Assembly: GCA_945872035.1 (NCBI GenBank)
Contig: CAMBYA010000048.1
Span: 1 to 10,942, forward strand
DNA length: 10,942 bases
Source of the DNA: Rhizobium sp. Q54
GTDB lineage: Bacteria; Pseudomonadota; Alphaproteobacteria; SMXS01
Direction of reading: 5' to 3'
Part shown: in pieces, positions 9,168-10,942 of the stretch
Numbering within the stretch: position 1 is the stretch's first letter
How the letters are laid out: every line of letters starts with the position of its first letter
Translations under genes and position numbers: made by a program
Notes under the pieces: model-generated
What the model saw: only the letters and a program-made list of their open reading frames with translations
What the model was told of the DNA's origin: nothing
Databases searched by the model: none

Positions 9168-9626
9168 TCAGGATCGGCTGCCCACCACCACGAGCAGGAC
9201 AATGCCGATCATCAGGACAGTGGGGATTTCGTTCATCACCCGATAGTAGCGCGCGGTCCTGGCACGCTGGTCCTCCCTGAAGCGGCGGACGTGTCCGGTC
9301 ATGACGCCGTGGACCGCACCCATCAGCAGCACCAGCGCCAGTTTGGCATGCATCCAGCCCTGTTTCATATGCGCCCAGTCGCCGGCCCACAGCAGAAGTA
9401 TGCCGAGCAGGACGGTGGCGATCATGGCCGGATTGATGATCGCCTTGAGCAGCCGGCGCTCCATGATCTTGAACAGTTCCGACGCTTCCGATCCCGGCAT
9501 GGTGCCCGAGTGATAGACGAACAGCCGAGGCAGATAGAGCATGCCCGCCATCCACGCGATCATGGCGGTGATATGCGCCGCGAGGATCCACGGCTGGATG
9601 TTGGCAAGAAACAGGGTCATTACCAT
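9168..9626 (-). CDS. hemJ: HemJ, protoporphyrinogen IX oxidase
   Basis: Membrane enzyme that oxidises protoporphyrinogen IX to protoporphyrin IX, the penultimate step of haem synthesis in bacteria lacking HemG and HemY. It is 152 residues. The sequence shows four hydrophobic segments (about 11-33, 63-81, 92-111 and 134-149), the signature HITAMIAWMAGMLYLPRLFVYH with His18, RLLKAIINPAM (58-68), and WMHAKLALVLLMGAVHG with Lys95; a conserved His and Lys at these places are known to be needed in the family. The ATG at 9626 has GGGAG only 3 nt upstream; a second in-frame ATG at 9620 gives the more usual 9-nt spacing and would shorten the protein by two residues. It begins 13 bp after hemE, which acts earlier in the same pathway, so the two are surely co-transcribed. 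Confidence 0.94.
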   Translation of the reverse strand: MVMTLFLANIQPWILAAHITAMIAWMAGMLYLPRLFVYHSGTMPGSEASELFKIMERRLLKAIINPAMIATVLLGILLLWAGDWAHMKQGWMHAKLALVLLMGAVHGVMTGHVRRFREDQRARTARYYRVMNEIPTVLMIGIVLLVVVGSRS

Positions 9627-9639
9627 CGTCTCCCGGAAA

Positions 9640-10689
9640 TCAGCCGACCGGCCAGTTCCTGATCAAATCGGACAACGCCGCCACATGTTCGGGCGGCGTC
9701 TGCGGTACGATGCCATGGCCCAGGTTGAAGATGAAGGGGCCGCTGGCCAACGCCTCGAGAATATCGCGGGCCTGTTTCTCCATGGCCTTGCCGCCGACCA
9801 CCACCGCCAGCGGATCCAGGTTTCCCTGCACCGTGACGGTTGTCTGGAGCGCGCGGGCCGCCCAGCGCGGCGACATGGATGTGTCGATGGCGACGCCGTC
9901 GATGCCGGTCGCGGCGACATATTCGGGGGTCTTGGCGCCGGCGCCGCGCGGAAAGCCGATCACCGGCACGCCCGGATAGCGTTGCTTCAGCCGGCCGACG
10001 ATGGTCCGCGTCGGGGCGGTGCACCAGTGTCCGAACTGGTCCTCGGACAGCACGCCGGACCAGCTGTCGAACAGCTGCACCGCATGGGCGCCTGCCTCGA
10101 TCTGGCGACCCAGATATTCCGTCGTCGCCTCGGTGAGCACGTCGATCAGCGACCCGAATGCCTGAGGGTCGCGCATGGCCCACAGACGGGTCTCCTGAAA
10201 CTCCTTGGAACCATGGCCTTCGACCATGTAGCTGGCAACGGTCCATGGCGAGCCGGCAAAACCGATCAGCGCGGTGCCGTCGGGCAGCGAGCCCGAAACC
10301 CGGTCGACGGTCTCGTAGACGGGCGACAGCCGATCGTGGATCGCGTCGGGCTTGAGCGCGGCGATGCCGGCGGCGGTCCGGATCGGCTCGAGCACGGGGC
10401 CTTCGCCTTCCTTGTACTCCAGCTTCTGTCCCAGCGCGTCGGGGATCAGCAGAATGTCGGCGAACAGGATTGCCGCGTCCATGCCGTAGCGCCGGATGGG
10501 CTGCAGGGTCACTTCGGCGGCAGCCTCGGGCGTGTAGCACAGCTCCAGGAAGTCGCCAACCTGAGCACGGACCTTGCGGTACTCGGGCAGATAGCGGCCT
10601 GCCTGGCGCATGAACCAGAACGGCGGACGATCCACGGGATGCTTGGTCAGCGCATCGATCAGGCGCTTGCCGGAGGAAGCCTTGTTCAC
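9640..10689 (-). CDS. hemE: Uroporphyrinogen decarboxylase
   Basis: Removes the four acetate carboxyl groups of uroporphyrinogen III to give coproporphyrinogen III in haem synthesis; cytosolic and cofactor-free. It is 349 residues, the usual size. Signatures are PFWFMRQAGRYLPEYR (23-38) with Arg28 and Arg32, the FADIL segment with Asp78, GFAGSPWTVASYMVEG (143-158) with Tyr154, FDSWSG with Ser209, GFPRGAG, and GHGI with His325 near the C-terminus, all matching known active-site positions. The start is GTG at 10689, giving (M)NKASSGKRLIDAL; AGGA lies 9 nt and AAGGG 3 nt upstream, and no ATG is available before residue 27. It is the first gene of hemE-hemJ-rho and follows a non-coding region that may be part of oriC. 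Confidence 0.97.
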   Translation of the reverse strand: MNKASSGKRLIDALTKHPVDRPPFWFMRQAGRYLPEYRKVRAQVGDFLELCYTPEAAAEVTLQPIRRYGMDAAILFADILLIPDALGQKLEYKEGEGPVLEPIRTAAGIAALKPDAIHDRLSPVYETVDRVSGSLPDGTALIGFAGSPWTVASYMVEGHGSKEFQETRLWAMRDPQAFGSLIDVLTEATTEYLGRQIEAGAHAVQLFDSWSGVLSEDQFGHWCTAPTRTIVGRLKQRYPGVPVIGFPRGAGAKTPEYVAATGIDGVAIDTSMSPRWAARALQTTVTVQGNLDPLAVVVGGKAMEKQARDILEALASGPFIFNLGHGIVPQTPPEHVAALSDLIRNWPVG

Positions 10690-10743
10690 GGGCCCTTATC
10701 CTAAAGGTTTTTTTAAAGAGAAAGGTTGAAGAGGTAGTGGATG

Positions 10744-10935
10744 CCTGTGAGTCACGGGGGCAGGGCAGTCATACAATACTTGTCCGCGCGCTGACCACCA
10801 TTATGCCTGTCGCCCCGAGGACAGACCGCCGGTCGTGGATAAACCCGTGACATGCCAGCCAGCGTGCCGAGTCCCGAAACATGAATCATGGGGATATCCT
10901 GCGCGCCGGGCGCGGTAGTTCGCATGACTCACAGG
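10744..10935. repeat. 11-bp inverted repeat pair
   Basis: CCTGTGAGTCA at 10744-10754 and its exact reverse complement TGACTCACAGG at 10925-10935 face each other across 170 bp. Each contains a GANTC site within a TGANTCA heptamer; a third heptamer, TGAATCA, forms the centre of the odd palindrome CATGA-A-TCATG (10880-10890). Confidence 0.8.
10834..10842 (-). promoter_or_regulatory. DnaA box (near consensus)
   Basis: On the minus strand this reads TTATCCACG, 8 of 9 to the TTATCCACA consensus. It directly abuts an 11-bp odd palindrome, GACCG-C-CGGTC (10824-10834). Its place upstream of hemE gives it weight; a single such site could occur by chance. Confidence 0.5.
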
Positions 10936-10942
10936 TACCGCG
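10911..10942. repeat. 7-bp inverted repeat (hairpin-capable) at the right edge
   Basis: CGCGGTA (10911-10917) and TACCGCG (10936-10942) are exact reverse complements with an 18-nt loop that contains the right arm of the 11-bp repeat. No T-run is visible before the window ends, so its role as a terminator or protein site cannot be decided. Confidence 0.6.

Larger units (their letters stand above)
10690..10942. other. Non-coding region upstream of hemE; candidate edge of oriC
   Basis: At least 253 bp without a supported gene. It holds an AT-rich patch (10701-10723, 18 of 23 bases A or T), a near-consensus DnaA box (10834-10842), weaker DnaA-box-like sites at 10696-10704 (TTATCCTAA) and 10889-10897 (TGGGGATAT), four GANTC sites (10749, 10869, 10883 and 10926), and several inverted repeats. 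In Caulobacter and Rickettsia oriC lies beside hemE, which makes this a reasonable origin candidate. The region continues off the right edge, so it cannot be judged in full. The hemE promoter must also be here, but I see no clear -35/-10 pair. Confidence 0.45.

Noticed and set aside
9541..10704. 387-codon plus-strand open frame opposite hemE
   Set aside because: hemE is complete with all active-site motifs; the opposite frame is a GC-rich shadow.

Overview
The window (10,942 bp, GC-rich, roughly 60-70% by eye) looks like origin-proximal chromosome of an alphaproteobacterium. The evidence is the linkage of hemE-hemJ-rho with mnmE-mnmG, the alphaproteobacterial DUF6489-type small protein, GC-rich codon use, and a textbook chromosomal parS site. 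I cannot fix the order or genus. There are ten protein genes: nine complete, and one (mnmG) cut by the left edge. I see no tRNA, rRNA, CRISPR array or insertion sequence.

Layout from left to right. (1) 1-3106, minus strand: an apparent operon, in transcription order DUF6489-like protein, thioredoxin-like [2Fe-2S] ferredoxin, mnmE, parS, mnmG. The first three genes are separated by 3 bp or overlap. mnmE and mnmG are separated by 90 bp that holds a perfect 16-bp parS core inside a 20-bp palindrome. (2) 3182-7558, plus strand: a YyaL/DUF255 thioredoxin-domain protein and ogt, which overlap by 4 bp, then a dienelactone-hydrolase-family enzyme with its own plausible promoter, then coaA (type I pantothenate kinase). 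(3) 7603-10689, minus strand: hemE-hemJ-rho in transcription order. A strong intrinsic terminator follows rho, and a 245-bp leader lies between hemJ and rho. (4) 10690-10942: a non-coding region upstream of hemE with an AT-rich patch, a near-consensus DnaA box, four GANTC (CcrM-type) sites and inverted repeats. In Caulobacter and Rickettsia the replication origin lies next to hemE, so this may be the edge of oriC.

Functionally the minus-strand genes are housekeeping: tRNA U34 modification (MnmE-MnmG), haem synthesis (HemE, HemJ) and transcription termination (Rho). If the origin is at the right edge, these genes are co-directional with the fork moving left, and the plus-strand block of accessory and metabolic genes is head-on. 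No new defence or mobile system is visible. The observations most worth following are the oriC/parS pair about 9.6 kb apart, the ferredoxin gene translationally coupled to mnmE, and the unusual rho leader.
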